Positions 17,370 through 27,485 of a stretch of 64,000 nt of DNA are shown piece by piece. The notes below the pieces were generated by a model that was not told the origin of the DNA, ran no database searches, and worked only from the letters and a program-made list of their open reading frames with translations. A program made the position numbers and the translations under genes. The stretch lies in contig JAQGOL010000040.1 of NCBI GenBank assembly GCA_028293625.1, positions 1-64,000 of the forward strand, given 5' to 3'. Positions within the stretch are counted from its first letter, which is position 1, and each line of letters opens with the position of its first letter. Source of the DNA: Chthoniobacteraceae bacterium (GTDB taxonomy: Bacteria > Verrucomicrobiota > Verrucomicrobiia > Chthoniobacterales > Chthoniobacteraceae).

Positions 17370-19592
17370 TTACAGCCGCGCGCTTTTTGCCGTAAGCCGG
17401 ACGGCGCAAGCTTTGTAGGAAGGCTGGCGCGAGTACGGGTCGAAGGCCGGAAATGTGAGCTCATTGACGCTTGGGTAATGCATCGGCAAAAAGAGCTGGC
17501 CGGGCTGGACCGAGTTGGTGACAAAAGCCGTGGCCTCGATCTGCGCACGCCGGGACGCGATTTCCACCGGCGCGTTTGGAGCAATCCCAAGGCGCTCAGC
17601 GTCAATGGGATTGATTTCCACGTAAACGTTCTCGGGATAAAGCTTTCGCAATACATCGGATTTTCCCGTCCGCGTCTGGGTGTGCCATTGCGACGATGTT
17701 CCCCGCCCGGTCAGCAGGATAAAGGGAAAGTCGACGTCGGCCGGCTCGGGATTTGGGCGCGGCGCTTCAAAGAGAAACCGTGCCCGCTGGTCAGCATGGT
17801 AAAAACGGCCATCTTCAAACAGGCGCCGTTCGGTGGCGGGCGGCGCGGCGTCGATTGAAACAGGACATGGCCACTGGACGCCGCCGCAATCGTCAAGCAT
17901 CCGGTAATCTTTGATGCCGTCGATCTCACACGGCTGACCGCTGGAGACGCGTTTGAGAATTTGAAACACGGCCTCTGGCGACGACCATTCGCGGAACATC
18001 TCCCCGCAGCCCCAATACTGGGCGATGAGCTTAAAGATGTTAAAATCGGCAAGCGCCTGGCCCGGGGCGCGCGTGACACGTTTGACCAAGCCGATTCGGC
18101 GCTCGGAATTAATGAGTGTCCCTTCCTTCTCTCCCCAACCCGCAGCCGGCAGGACCAGGTCGGCCCGGCGCGCGGTTTCCGTAGTGGAATAGAGGTCCTG
18201 CACGACGAGGAAATCGAGCTTTTTGAGCGTCTCATTAAATCGGCTCTGATTAATCCACGAATGGGAGGCGTTGGTGGCCACGACCCAAAGCCCCTTGATT
18301 TTGCCCGCCTCGATATCGTCAACGATCTGATCGTAGGAGCGGCTGTTGCGATTTGGGATGGCGGCGGGATCAATGCGCAATTGTTCAGCCACATGCTTGC
18401 GATGAACCGTGTTAAGAAAATCGTATCCGCCGAGGATGCCTGTCACATTCGCAAACAGACGCGAGCCCATTGCGTTGCACTGGCCAGTGATGGAGTTCGC
18501 GCCGGTGCCGGGCCTGCCCATGTTGCCGGTCATCAACGCGAGGTTGATCACGGCTTGGGCGGTGCGCGTCGATTCGTGTCCCTGGTTGACGCCCATGGTC
18601 CACCAGAACGAGACCCGTTTGCCATCGCCGATGGTTTGCGCCAGACGCCAAAGCCGGTCGACTGAAATGCCGGTCAGTCCACTGACAACTTCCGGGGTAA
18701 ATTGCGCCACAAAGTTGGCAAAATCCTCAAACCCAGTCGTATGCGCATCGATATAATCACGCCGGATCCAGTGGCTTGCGATCAGAATATTGGCCAGCCC
18801 GTAGAGCAGCACGAGATCGCTTTTCGGCAGGATGGCGAAATGCTGGGTGGCAGCCATCGCGGTTTCGGTTGCGCGCGGATCGATGACGATGATCTCGGGA
18901 TTATGCCGGTTCCTTAGGACTCGCTGCCAGAGGATCGGATGCGCGATGCACGGGTTTGATCCGATAAAAAGAAGGACGTCCGATTCTTCAAAGTCGTTGT
19001 AAGAATAAGGCGGCGCGTCAAAGCCGAATGATTGCTTATAAGCGACAGCGGAGGTGGCCATACATTGCCGTGTATTGCTGTCGCAATGTACAAACCCCAT
19101 CCCGAACTTAAAAAGCGCGCCCAGGAATGCCATCTCTTCGGTGACAATCTGGCCGGTGCTCAAAAACGCGACCGATTCGGGGCCGTGGTTGCGTTTGATT
19201 TCCTTAAAACGTTCGCAAAAAAGCAGCAATGCGCGATCCCAGTCGACGGGTTCAAGTTCGCCCGTGGTTTCATTGCGCAACAACGGCGTCGTGGCCCGGT
19301 CGGGCGCGGCCAATGGCGTCAGCGCTTCCCATCCTTTGGGACACGCCATGCCAAGATTGACGGGGTAATGCGTATCGGCGCTCAGGTTGATGGCGCGCCC
19401 ATCCTTGAGATGCACGTTGAGGCCGCATCCGGTGGAGCAATAACCACACACCATCGTGGTCGTATCATCGGGAGTCAGGCGGGCGGGGATCTTTCCCAAT
19501 CCAAATTCCCCGGGCCGAAGCACCAGATCATCGGTTTGGGGTCCCTCCCATTGGCGTACTAGTCCCGCAATTTTTCCGACGATTTTTTTCAT
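17370..19592 (-). CDS. nasA: Assimilatory nitrate reductase, molybdopterin catalytic subunit
   Basis: About 740 residues from the ATG at 19592, chosen because it overlaps the stop of the upstream gene (ATGA) and begins the conserved part ([17 protein letters not shown]). The [4Fe-4S] site is CGYCSTGCG with the fourth Cys in MACPKGW. Molybdopterin-binding stretches follow ([70 protein letters not shown]). It reduces nitrate to nitrite. No twin-arginine signal is present, so the enzyme is cytoplasmic. The C-terminal BFD-like [2Fe-2S] domain of some NasA proteins is absent. It is the last gene of a three-gene operon after nirA and an iron-sulfur/membrane fusion that probably supplies electrons. 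Confidence 0.95.
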   Translation of the reverse strand: MKKIVGKIAGLVRQWEGPQTDDLVLRPGEFGLGKIPARLTPDDTTTMVCGYCSTGCGLNVHLKDGRAINLSADTHYPVNLGMACPKGWEALTPLAAPDRATTPLLRNETTGELEPVDWDRALLLFCERFKEIKRNHGPESVAFLSTGQIVTEEMAFLGALFKFGMGFVHCDSNTRQCMATSAVAYKQSFGFDAPPYSYNDFEESDVLLFIGSNPCIAHPILWQRVLRNRHNPEIIVIDPRATETAMAATQHFAILPKSDLVLLYGLANILIASHWIRRDYIDAHTTGFEDFANFVAQFTPEVVSGLTGISVDRLWRLAQTIGDGKRVSFWWTMGVNQGHESTRTAQAVINLALMTGNMGRPGTGANSITGQCNAMGSRLFANVTGILGGYDFLNTVHRKHVAEQLRIDPAAIPNRNSRSYDQIVDDIEAGKIKGLWVVATNASHSWINQSRFNETLKKLDFLVVQDLYSTTETARRADLVLPAAGWGEKEGTLINSERRIGLVKRVTRAPGQALADFNIFKLIAQYWGCGEMFREWSSPEAVFQILKRVSSGQPCEIDGIKDYRMLDDCGGVQWPCPVSIDAAPPATERRLFEDGRFYHADQRARFLFEAPRPNPEPADVDFPFILLTGRGTSSQWHTQTRTGKSDVLRKLYPENVYVEINPIDAERLGIAPNAPVEIASRRAQIEATAFVTNSVQPGQLFLPMHYPSVNELTFPAFDPYSRQPSYKACAVRLTAKSARL

Positions 19593-21244
19593 GCTGCAAC
19601 TCCTCCGGGCATTCGCGGTGCAACGACCGCCGTAAAGTAAAAATAACGTTCCACCAAGTGGGCTCCAAAGCTCAGGGCAAAAGCAATCATGGCTCCTCTC
19701 CAATGCGCGCCGCCTATGAACGAGGCGAGAACCGCGCCGCCTGAGAGCGCGCAAAAGAGCCATAGGACCGGACGCCTTAAACTCCAGATGGTCAGTGCCG
19801 AGCGATGATTAAGTTCTTCGGTGTCAGCCAAATCGGCGGTGAAATTTTGCGATTCCCAGGTAAATAAGGCGACCCGCAGGAGAGCGGCTCCGGTCAAAAG
19901 GAACGCTATCAAATCCGTCTGTCCGGCTGGATTCAGCCACGCAAGGATCGATGCGGCGCCCGAACCGCCCAGCAAAATGGTGGTGCCGAAAAAGCGCGGG
20001 ATGGTCAGCTCTCTTTTCCAGAACGGCCGTTGCGTATCGATATAAATCATGGCCGAGCAATAAACCCCCAGCAATGCAAGCACGGCCGTGAAGACGGCGA
20101 GAGGCATGGCAAAAGCGGCAGGTCGAATGAATAACTCAACTTGCCTGAGGATTGGGACCAGCCCGCTAAGTGGTTCCCAGACGCAACATACAGTGCAGGC
20201 CGCAGCTGCCCCGGCAAAAATCCCAAACGCGAATATCTCGCGGCTCATCCAGGAAGTGCGCAATCCCAGAAATGCACGCCATGCACCGAGCGGCCGGCCA
20301 AGATGGAGCACGCTGACGGCGAGTCCGGCGTTCAGGATCGCAAAGGCAATCAGCGCCAACGGGGCTTTGCTGATTTCAAAAACAGGCGCGGTCCCCAGGA
20401 TGCCAATCAGCGCAAGGACGGCAAAAAGGCCGGCGCTCAATTGCGTTAACACCAGCATCAAAATCAGTGGCAGATGCGCGTGTTCGATTCGCAGCGAAAA
20501 AGCGTCGCTGGCGCGGGCGTTGGCGGGAATTGTTTTCCGGGTGGAATAGAGCGTTGAGGGCTTTGTGTAATCGGAGGTGAAGGTGTCCGGCAGAAGCTGG
20601 TCTTCGGGATGAATGCCTGCCGTCAACTCGGCCTTGTTGACGATTCGGATACTAATCGCGCCGGTTGGACACGCCTGAACGCAAGCCGGCGCTTCATTAG
20701 CCGCCAGGCGGTTGTAGCACATGTCGCATTTCCGGACGATTCCCCGCTTTTTTGAATACTTCGGGACATCGTATGGGCATTTGAGCACGCAATACTGGCA
20801 GCCAATGCATTGATCATCCAGATGCCGGACAATCCCGGTTGCCTCGTCTTTTTCATAGGCTTTAACCGGGCATCCGTTCAGGCAGGCGGGATCGGCGCAA
20901 TGATGGCATGCCGTTGTAATAGTCTGCTGGTAGGCGTGATCGGAGTCGCCACCATGAATGAAGCCGACATTGCGCCAGACTTCTTCTTCATCGAGCCCGT
21001 TTAAGGAATGGCACGCACTGACACACGCCTTGCAACCGGTGCAGGCATCAAGATCGACCCCGAACGCGTATTGCTCCCCAAAACGCGGTTTTTCCACCGG
21101 CAGCAGCGCGCGATAATAACGTTCCTGGGCCGGCAGCCCGCCGGAATCGTGCCGGCGCGAAAAACGCTGTACCGCCGTGAGCTGTTGCTGTTCGGCCAGC
21201 AAATCGTCAATCAGCGTGCGGGATTCCCCTTCGAGCGTCGTCAT
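19589..21244 (-). CDS. DmsB-DmsC fusion: iron-sulfur electron-transfer protein with membrane anchor
   Basis: 551 residues combining two subunits normally encoded separately. Residues 60-230 form a four-cluster ferredoxin of the DmsB/NarH type ([48 protein letters not shown]...CVQACP). From about 255 on there are eight or so membrane segments of the DmsC/YnfH anchor type ([38 protein letters not shown]). DmsC proteins oxidise menaquinol and pass electrons through DmsB to the molybdenum subunit. By position between nirA and nasA and overlap with nasA, I infer that it feeds electrons from the quinone pool to nitrate reductase, in place of a soluble donor. Confidence 0.9.
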   Translation of the reverse strand: MTTLEGESRTLIDDLLAEQQQLTAVQRFSRRHDSGGLPAQERYYRALLPVEKPRFGEQYAFGVDLDACTGCKACVSACHSLNGLDEEEVWRNVGFIHGGDSDHAYQQTITTACHHCADPACLNGCPVKAYEKDEATGIVRHLDDQCIGCQYCVLKCPYDVPKYSKKRGIVRKCDMCYNRLAANEAPACVQACPTGAISIRIVNKAELTAGIHPEDQLLPDTFTSDYTKPSTLYSTRKTIPANARASDAFSLRIEHAHLPLILMLVLTQLSAGLFAVLALIGILGTAPVFEISKAPLALIAFAILNAGLAVSVLHLGRPLGAWRAFLGLRTSWMSREIFAFGIFAGAAAACTVCCVWEPLSGLVPILRQVELFIRPAAFAMPLAVFTAVLALLGVYCSAMIYIDTQRPFWKRELTIPRFFGTTILLGGSGAASILAWLNPAGQTDLIAFLLTGAALLRVALFTWESQNFTADLADTEELNHRSALTIWSLRRPVLWLFCALSGGAVLASFIGGAHWRGAMIAFALSFGAHLVERYFYFTAVVAPRMPGGVAA

Positions 21245-21277
21245 GAGAGAACGCGACTTTCCAATTCCGGAGGCTGC

Positions 21278-23002
21278 CTATTCTTCATTGGAAAAGATGG
21301 CCTGGAGGGTGTTGAGGTCGTGCCTGGCGGAGAAGGCCTGGAAATTCTCGCCCGGTGTCCGATGCCTCAGATAACCGCGCAGCATTTTTTCGAGTGTCAG
21401 CTTGAGATCTTCAAACACGACGCCGGTAAAAACCTGGCGTCCCACGGCCTGCTGCGAACCAAAGCCACCACCGACAAAGACGTGATAACCCTCGACGCTT
21501 TCCCCGGCGACCTTGGTTTTTGTCCCGAGCAATCCGATGTCGCCCATGTAATGCTGGGCACACGAGTTGGGGCATCCGGTGACGTGAATGTTGATCGGCT
21601 GATCAAGCGTCAGCTTCTTCTCAAGATAATCGGCCAGCGCGGCGGCGTGTCCTTTCGTGTTGGTTTGCGCAAACTTGCAATACGCGTTGCCGGTGCAGGC
21701 AATAAGGCCGCCCCGCAACTTCGATTGTTGTGTGTCGAAGCCAAGTTTCTTAAGCGCCTTTTTAACTGTCTCGACGTAAGCATCGCTCACGTTGGGAATA
21801 ATGAAGTTTTGCCACACCGTCAGCCGGATTTCGCCGGAGCCGTACAGCTCCGCGATCTCCGCAATCCGGATCATCTGCTTGGATGTCATCTGCCCGACCG
21901 GGATCGCCACACCGACGTAGTTGAGCCCCTTCTGTTTCTGTGCGTAAACGCCGATATGCGAATGCGCGATGGCAGCAGCCGGGTATTGCATGGCCGTCGG
22001 GTCCAGCGGTGAACGTTCGAGAGTCGTTCCAAGCTGTTTCTCCGCCTCAGCCAGGTATTTCTCAAGAGTCCAGGAATCGAGGAGATGTTTCAGACGCGCT
22101 TTTTTGCGGTCGCCACGGTTGCCGTTGGCAATAAAGACACGGACCAGGGCCACGATCACTTTATTGATCTCGGACGGTTTGACCTGGACGCCAAGATCGC
22201 GGGCAAACGCCTTGTGTCCCGTCGCGCCGCCGAGCGCGATTCGAAAATAGATTTCATCCCCGACCCTGACTGCTTTTACCCCGATGTCGTTGGTATCTTC
22301 GACCGTGCCGATCAATCCGCCGCCGTCGTAGGCGATGTTGAACTTGCGCGGCATGTCATAGAAGGCGCGATCGTTGATGATGATCTGCGCGAGTTCGTGG
22401 CAGAGCGGCATCACATCGATCAATTCCGCCGGATCAATACCGGCGGTCGGATTTGCCGTCAGGTTGCGAATATTGTCCGCGCCGGCTCCGCGTGTATGCA
22501 GGCCGACGCTCTGTATCCGATGCAGGACATCCGGCGCATCCTTGGGCTGGATAAGGCGAATCTGGAGGTTTGCCCGTGTCGTAATCTGGACGTAGCCGGT
22601 GGTTAATTGCTGCGCGACATGGGCAAGCTCGCGCAGTTGGAATGAACGGAGCTGGCCGCCGGGAATCCGCAACCGGGCCATGAACGCCTCCTTATTGGGA
22701 GTGAGGAAAAAGAGGCCATTCCATTTAAACCGGAAGAGATCATCCTTCTCGGGCGCCTTATTGCCAACCGCGTTGTCGAGAAGCTGTTGATAGGCGTCGA
22801 GCGGATGGAGCTCCTTCTTGACGCGCTCCTCGAAAATGAGGTCATCCAGGGAAACCTGCTTTTCCACCATTGGTGCCGGCTCCACATTATCGAAACGGAG
22901 TCCGCGCGCAGCCATCCCGGCGAAGAACCCGGTCAGATAGTTGGACTGGTCAGCCGAGAGGGCCTGCCCGTTGATCTGGTTAATAGATGGCATCTTGTTC
23001 AT
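21278..23002 (-). CDS. nirA: Ferredoxin-type nitrite reductase (siroheme, [4Fe-4S])
   Basis: 574 residues of the nitrite/sulfite reductase family. The half-domains include RLRIPGGQLRSFQLRELAH and TTRANLQIRLIQ. The cluster/siroheme ligands appear as ACTGNAYCKFAQ (C-x5-C) and TGCPNSCAQHYMGD (C-x3-C). The six-electron reduction of nitrite to ammonium is the expected reaction; sulfite reduction is the main alternative, but the nasA context favours nitrite. It is the first gene of the operon, 33 bases ahead of the iron-sulfur/membrane fusion gene. The start may be the ATG at 23002 or the in-frame ATG at 22993. A sigma54-like element lies immediately upstream. Confidence 0.94.
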   Translation of the reverse strand: MNKMPSINQINGQALSADQSNYLTGFFAGMAARGLRFDNVEPAPMVEKQVSLDDLIFEERVKKELHPLDAYQQLLDNAVGNKAPEKDDLFRFKWNGLFFLTPNKEAFMARLRIPGGQLRSFQLRELAHVAQQLTTGYVQITTRANLQIRLIQPKDAPDVLHRIQSVGLHTRGAGADNIRNLTANPTAGIDPAELIDVMPLCHELAQIIINDRAFYDMPRKFNIAYDGGGLIGTVEDTNDIGVKAVRVGDEIYFRIALGGATGHKAFARDLGVQVKPSEINKVIVALVRVFIANGNRGDRKKARLKHLLDSWTLEKYLAEAEKQLGTTLERSPLDPTAMQYPAAAIAHSHIGVYAQKQKGLNYVGVAIPVGQMTSKQMIRIAEIAELYGSGEIRLTVWQNFIIPNVSDAYVETVKKALKKLGFDTQQSKLRGGLIACTGNAYCKFAQTNTKGHAAALADYLEKKLTLDQPINIHVTGCPNSCAQHYMGDIGLLGTKTKVAGESVEGYHVFVGGGFGSQQAVGRQVFTGVVFEDLKLTLEKMLRGYLRHRTPGENFQAFSARHDLNTLQAIFSNEE

Positions 23003-23016
23003 CGGCAGCCGCGTTT

Positions 23017-23032
23017 AGCAGTGCCGGTGCCA
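23017..23032 (-). promoter_or_regulatory. Sigma54-type -24/-12 element before nirA
   Basis: Read on the minus strand the site is TGGCACCGGCACTGCT, matching the GG-N10-GC rule and most of the TGGCAC-N5-TTGCW consensus. Transcription would start about 3-4 bases before the ATG at 23002, or about 13 bases before the ATG at 22993, which favours the latter start. Nitrogen control of nitrate assimilation through sigma54 is well known in Proteobacteria. No enhancer site was identified. Confidence 0.3.
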
Positions 23033-23332
23033 AGAGCCGCGTTTTCCGGCCCCGGAATTGCGATCGGTTCCATGAACAAAATTCATTCATCACCAAATCC
23101 AGTGGTGTCCGCTCACTCTCCAGCCTGCCGATGTGAAGCGTCATCTGCGTGAAATAGACAGGGCGACCACACTTGGAGTGCTTTACTGGCAAACCACGAG
23201 CGCCGATGAATAGGGCAATTCAAGCCAGTTTGCTCAAAGCGCGACAGCTGGCCGGCACTGGTTTCACGCTCCCTGCCCGGAGTAAAGAACCGGACCCGCG
23301 GCCCCATGTTGGCCGCTCAAGAATGGAGCCGC
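23033..23332. other. Non-coding stretch between nirA and the spermidine-synthase-like gene
   Basis: No gene is supported. It is the upstream region of the nitrate operon and would hold any activator site. I see no obvious long inverted repeat. Confidence 0.4.
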
Positions 23333-24022
23333 CTATTTTACTTCAACCCGTTCGCCTACATAAATCGTATGGGCGAGCCGTTTGGCACTTGGATGCGACT
23401 TCGCGCCGAATGCTTCAACCTTGAACCCGCTCCGGGAGAGGCGCTTTGCAAATGCCGGATCTTCAACGGCCGACCAGTATGCGACCCGGCCCGGCGGCGT
23501 CAGCTTCAGCGCACGTGCGATCCGGCCAAAGCCGAAGCGGTCGTAAAGCCGCGAATTTTGCCCGGCGACAAGCGCATTCGGCCCGTTGTCGACATCGAGG
23601 AGGATGGCGTCGTAGGTGGCAGCCGGAGCGCGGCCTATTGTTTTAAAAACGTCTTCGGCAAAAACTTCAACGCGCGGATCTTCCAATAATGCGCCGTTGA
23701 GTGAAGTTAAGAACTGCCGGTTCCAGTCAATGACCTCCTGAAGCAGCTCGGCGACGTGAACTCGCGCATTGAGCCCGACAAGTTCCAGGACGCGCCGCAG
23801 GGAGAACCCGAGGCCCAGTCCGCCAATCAGGATGGACGGACCGGGCTTGTTGCGGACGGCGTCGCAGGCCAGTTCGGCGATCCTCAGTTCAGAGGAAGCC
23901 GCCGTGCTGCTCATCAGCTGGCGGCCGTTTAGCTTGAGATAAAACTGGCCGTCATGCTCCTGCAGCGTGAGCTGCGCGCCATTTGGGGTGCGTGTTTGCG
24001 CCAGCGTGCTAAACGGTTTCAT
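23333..24022 (-). CDS. Spermidine-synthase-like methyltransferase-fold protein
   Basis: 229 residues with a Rossmann fold like that of polyamine synthases. The glycine-rich motif is ILIGGLGLGFSLRRVLEL. Then VHVAELLQEVIDWNR carries the acidic residue at the end of strand 2, and YDAILLDVDNGPNAL corresponds to the active-site Asp region of spermidine synthase. The N-terminal tetramerisation strand pair is short (LTLQEHDGQFYLKLNGRQLM). Many bacterial proteins of this type lack polyamine synthase activity, so the substrate is uncertain. It follows the NIPSNAP gene by 26 bases on the same strand and could share its transcript. Confidence 0.8.
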   Translation of the reverse strand: MKPFSTLAQTRTPNGAQLTLQEHDGQFYLKLNGRQLMSSTAASSELRIAELACDAVRNKPGPSILIGGLGLGFSLRRVLELVGLNARVHVAELLQEVIDWNRQFLTSLNGALLEDPRVEVFAEDVFKTIGRAPAATYDAILLDVDNGPNALVAGQNSRLYDRFGFGRIARALKLTPPGRVAYWSAVEDPAFAKRLSRSGFKVEAFGAKSHPSAKRLAHTIYVGERVEVK

Positions 24023-24048
24023 CTTATTACCTCGCCGGCGGGATAGCT

Positions 24049-24816
24049 CTACTTGGTTGGCGAGTAATCGGTGGCTTTCATAAAGACCGACTTGACGCCA
24101 TCTGGAATAGTTAGCGATCCGCCTCCCTTGGTTTCAGACGCGGTTTTCGCGGCGACCCAAGCTGGATCAAGGCGGAACGCATCAAAGGAAGTCTTGGCGG
24201 CATCGACGGAGGCGTGCGCCAAAAGATAGACCAGGGTGCGATCAGCAGCGGCTTGGTCGGGGGTAAGCTGCCAGTAGAAAAGGTTGGTCATCCCGTACTT
24301 GGTGAAGAGTCTGATAGTATGGTCGCGGAACCTGGAATGGAGCAAGGCCAGCGTCTCCGGGGAAGTTGTCGTGTAGGTGCGCAGCTCAAATACCCGGTCA
24401 GCCTGGCCAACCGACGGCTTGATCTCAGGAGAGAAATCGGTGGCTGTCATGAAAAGCTGTTCCACTTTGGCAACAAGTTTCCCGTCTACTTCGGAGGCGG
24501 CATGGGCTTTTTTCCAATCCGGATCGGCCGCGAACTCTTTCCATGAGCTATCACGCGCCTCGCGGTTCGGATAGGAGAGCACATAGACCAGTTTGCTCTC
24601 GGTATTTTCAATCGGAACCCAGTAGCCGATGTTGGTGATATTGTGTTTGGTAAAGAGCGCCATCGTGTGGTCCCGGAACCGGGCATGGAGAGCGTCGAGC
24701 TTGCCGGGCGCCGCGTAGTAGGTGCGCATTTCAAATACTCGCGAATCTTTCTCGGCCGATTGCGCCGTGAACAGGGAGGTCAGCATCATGGTTGCCAGGA
24801 GGGAGAGGAGTTTCAT
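24049..24816 (-). CDS. Secreted protein with two NIPSNAP domains
   Basis: About 255 residues from the ATG at 24816 (a GTG three codons upstream is also possible). A signal peptide is clear (KLLSLLATMMLTSLFTAQSA). Two tandem ferredoxin-like NIPSNAP domains follow. Each starts with the same pattern (RVFEMRTYYAAPGKLDALHA and RVFELRTYTTTSPETLALLH) and continues with RFRDHT, an aromatic GYW/FYW strand and a VYVLSY/VYLLAH strand. The molecular role of secreted bacterial NIPSNAP proteins is not established; they recur in Planctomycetes-Verrucomicrobia genomes. Export to the periplasm is inferred from the leader. Confidence 0.88.
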   Translation of the reverse strand: MKLLSLLATMMLTSLFTAQSAEKDSRVFEMRTYYAAPGKLDALHARFRDHTMALFTKHNITNIGYWVPIENTESKLVYVLSYPNREARDSSWKEFAADPDWKKAHAASEVDGKLVAKVEQLFMTATDFSPEIKPSVGQADRVFELRTYTTTSPETLALLHSRFRDHTIRLFTKYGMTNLFYWQLTPDQAAADRTLVYLLAHASVDAAKTSFDAFRLDPAWVAAKTASETKGGGSLTIPDGVKSVFMKATDYSPTK

Positions 24817-24929
24817 CGGCGCCACGATGAAGCAGACCTTTCAAACTGAAAAGCAAAGATGCGGTCATCGTTTCTTCATCCGCAATGGATTGACGCTTTA
24901 ACAGAATGCTTCAAAGGTGGCTGGCGTTG

Positions 24930-27002
24930 ATGAAAACTGAAATTTCACGATTTTGCGAAGCGTCGCTTGAGAGCCTGAACGCGTTGCCGCCTGCCTTGGA
25001 TAACGCCGCGCTGCAAATGGAGAAAGCGGGCGAAGCTAAACTGCTTCAGAAGCCGCTTGCCGCGCTCAATGAACTGCGCGCCCGGTTGCGCTCATTGGTG
25101 GAAAAACTGGCGAGCCAGCAGGCTTACCTCCTGATCTTCGGCCCGCTCAAGAGTGGAAAATCAACGCTGATGAATGCGATCAGCGGCACGTATGTCAGCG
25201 AGGTCACATCGCTGCCGGGCTATCCATGCCTTGTTTATGTCAAAAACGGGGCGGCTCCCCGGTTTTCAGTCACCCGCTATAACGGCCGGGAAACGGTCTT
25301 TGCAGATGGAGTGGTGCTTAATGACATGGTGGCCGACAGCCATGTGGCGCTTGCCCAGCAGATTCGCGTCACCGAACTGCGAGGCGAACAGTTTGATCCG
25401 CGCACGCATTTTACCGAGGCGATCCGGCGCATTGACGTGCAGTTTCCTGTGCAAACCCTGGCTGAATCAAGCACGGTGCTCGTCGATACTCCCGGACTTT
25501 ATAGCCGGATGAACTTTGGCTATGATGTTTTAACCAAGGAATTTCGCGATAGCGCGGCCTGCGCGGTATTTGTGGTAAAAGCCGACAATCTTTTTCTCGA
25601 ACAGGTTTTCGCCGAGTTTAATCAGCTGCTTGGGCTCTTCAGCCGGATTTTCCTGGTCATCAATGTCGATTCGAGCAAACGGGATTTGCGCGCCGACGGG
25701 ACGCTTGCTCCCAGCCAGGAGAGCCAGCATCCCGAGCGGATTATTGACGCTTTCAAAACTCTCTCGATGGCCGGTCCTTTGCGCCAGGCTTATGAGGAAC
25801 AGCGGGTCCGGATTCATGCCGTCGATCTGCTGAGCGCCGCCTCCGTTATTCTGAGCCGTAACAACGAGAACGGACAGGCGGCTCCCGCTTCTGATATGAA
25901 ACAGGAGAGGGCATTTAACGGCTTCATGGCGGACCTGACCAATTATTTGAACAGCAGCGATTACACGCTTGAGTTCATCGGCGACACGCTGCGCCAGGGC
26001 CACACGCTTTGCATTGAGGCTTCCCAAATCGAGCAATCGCCAGAGCTCCGGGAACTGAAAGAAACCCAGCGCCGGCTCACCCAGGAGATGGCGCTCCTTG
26101 ATGACAAAATCGCAATCGTCGACCGGTTGCTGCGTGTCGACTGGACGGCCGGTTTTGACAAGGTGCGCGCCGAAAACGCGATTCAATGCAAGACGAGCTG
26201 CGCCTCCAGGACCGTTGAGCTTGCCAACAGCATGCGCCGGGGCGTGGATGACTGGTATGAGGTTAATGAAAGCCTCGGCACCCTCGCCGGACATCGCTGG
26301 AATCCGCTTTTGATTGCCGCGGGCCAGGCACTTGCCATCGAAAGTCAGGCCCGGCTCAAAACGCTGCTCAGCACCACGCTCGGCGGGGCGGAGCCGGCGG
26401 CCTTGGTAATGACGGACCTGTATGCGGTTGGATTTAACCTTGGGTCGGTGATCCCAGCCGCGGAACCTGCTTTGGATGAAATGGAGACGCTCGCCCCGTA
26501 TGAGCTCTGGATTGATGGCACGCTGGTTCCGGTCCGTAAACTGTTCTTGGACTGGCTCCTTTTCCGCAAGATTGCCTCGGTAAAACGCCGTCTTTTCGGC
26601 GAGAACCTCGAGCAACCGATTGAACCGGTTATCAAGCGAAAGCGCCTTCCTGAATTGAGCAAGGAAGTTCTGTTTGGGCTGATTGATGACAACCTTAAAA
26701 CCAAACTGCCCGCGTTGCCGTGCCAATATGCGGATCAGCTTGTCACTGCGTATGTGGAAAAATTTACCGCTGGCGTCATTGAGGGACTACGCCAGTTGCG
26801 CAAGGAGTTTGTGCACCAACGGGGAGAGCGCCAGACACCCTTCGACCTCAATACACTCGTTCTCAATTCCATCGAAGCGCTTACCACGCGTGCTTCCACG
26901 GTGCTCGGCGAACTTCGGGCGATGGCGCAAAACGAGGCGGGCGCGGCCGCAAAACGGGTGGAACCGGTCGTGGCGCCCACCTCCTCGATCCCGGCAATGT
27001 AA
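24930..27002 (+). CDS. Dynamin-like GTPase
   Basis: About 690 residues from the ATG at 24930, which has AGGTGG nine bases upstream; an ATG at 24906 is in frame but lacks such a site. G1 is GPLKSGKST (near residue 70) in YLLIFGPLKSGKSTLMNAIS. A Thr/Ser-rich switch I region follows (TSLPGYPCLVY). G3 is DTPGLYSRMNFG near 185, and G4 is probably VINVDSSK. The C-terminal two thirds are helical with coiled-coil character (ELRELKETQRRLTQEMALLD), as expected for the stalk of bacterial dynamin-like proteins. No strong transmembrane hairpin is evident. Such proteins remodel or protect membranes. Only one dynamin gene is present, whereas they often come in pairs. It is followed after 19 bases by rpiB. 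Confidence 0.85.
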   Translation: MKTEISRFCEASLESLNALPPALDNAALQMEKAGEAKLLQKPLAALNELRARLRSLVEKLASQQAYLLIFGPLKSGKSTLMNAISGTYVSEVTSLPGYPCLVYVKNGAAPRFSVTRYNGRETVFADGVVLNDMVADSHVALAQQIRVTELRGEQFDPRTHFTEAIRRIDVQFPVQTLAESSTVLVDTPGLYSRMNFGYDVLTKEFRDSAACAVFVVKADNLFLEQVFAEFNQLLGLFSRIFLVINVDSSKRDLRADGTLAPSQESQHPERIIDAFKTLSMAGPLRQAYEEQRVRIHAVDLLSAASVILSRNNENGQAAPASDMKQERAFNGFMADLTNYLNSSDYTLEFIGDTLRQGHTLCIEASQIEQSPELRELKETQRRLTQEMALLDDKIAIVDRLLRVDWTAGFDKVRAENAIQCKTSCASRTVELANSMRRGVDDWYEVNESLGTLAGHRWNPLLIAAGQALAIESQARLKTLLSTTLGGAEPAALVMTDLYAVGFNLGSVIPAAEPALDEMETLAPYELWIDGTLVPVRKLFLDWLLFRKIASVKRRLFGENLEQPIEPVIKRKRLPELSKEVLFGLIDDNLKTKLPALPCQYADQLVTAYVEKFTAGVIEGLRQLRKEFVHQRGERQTPFDLNTLVLNSIEALTTRASTVLGELRAMAQNEAGAAAKRVEPVVAPTSSIPAM

Positions 27003-27021
27003 ACGTCTGTTCTATATTTTT

Positions 27022-27450
27022 ATGAAAATCTCCCTTGGGTCCGATCACGCAGGATTTGGTTATAAAGAACGCGTCAAAGCGCTCCTTGAGAGCCTTGGCC
27101 ATGAAGTGCGCGATTTCGGCACTTTCAGCGATGAATCAGTCGATTATCCGGCTTTTATCCGGCCGGCTGCGCAAGCGGTGGCAAGCGGCGATTGCGAACG
27201 GGGCATTGTCTTTGGCGGCTCCGGAAATGGGGAGGCGATCGTGGCCAACAAAGTGCGCGGAGTGCGATGCACGCTTTGCTGGAGCCTTGATACGGCCCGC
27301 TGGGGACGCGAACATAACGACTCCAACGTGCTGGCATTAGGGCAACGGACGATCTCCCTTGAAATGGCGCTCGATATTGTGAGGATCTGGCTCGCTACAC
27401 CGTTTGAAGGCGGCCGGCATGTCGCCCGGATCAATCAGATCGAGCAATAG
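27022..27450 (+). CDS. rpiB: Ribose-5-phosphate isomerase B
   Basis: 142 residues of the RpiB/LacA/LacB family, interconverting ribose 5-phosphate and ribulose 5-phosphate. SLGSDHAGFGYKERVKALLE is the N-terminal phosphate-binding signature. The catalytic region reads GIVFGGSGNGEAIVANKVRG. The E. coli enzyme uses a Cys as base at this loop. Here the loop has GGSGNGE with Glu71, the form I associate with the mycobacterial enzyme, where Glu is the base. EHNDSNVLALGQR follows. The ATG at 27022 is chosen because it begins the conserved fold; upstream codons overlap the dynamin-like gene. Confidence 0.93.
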   Translation: MKISLGSDHAGFGYKERVKALLESLGHEVRDFGTFSDESVDYPAFIRPAAQAVASGDCERGIVFGGSGNGEAIVANKVRGVRCTLCWSLDTARWGREHNDSNVLALGQRTISLEMALDIVRIWLATPFEGGRHVARINQIEQ

Positions 27451-27485
27451 ATCCCGGGGCGGAGGTTCGTTCGCCCGCGAAAACG

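Noticed and set aside
21008-22012. A 334-codon plus-strand frame opposite nirA and its neighbour
   Set aside because: Long antisense frames are common in this GC-rich coding DNA; the minus-strand genes carry clear catalytic motifs and this frame has none.
25530-26726. A 398-codon minus-strand frame opposite the dynamin-like gene
   Set aside because: The plus strand has all G motifs of a GTPase; the antisense product shows no family signature.
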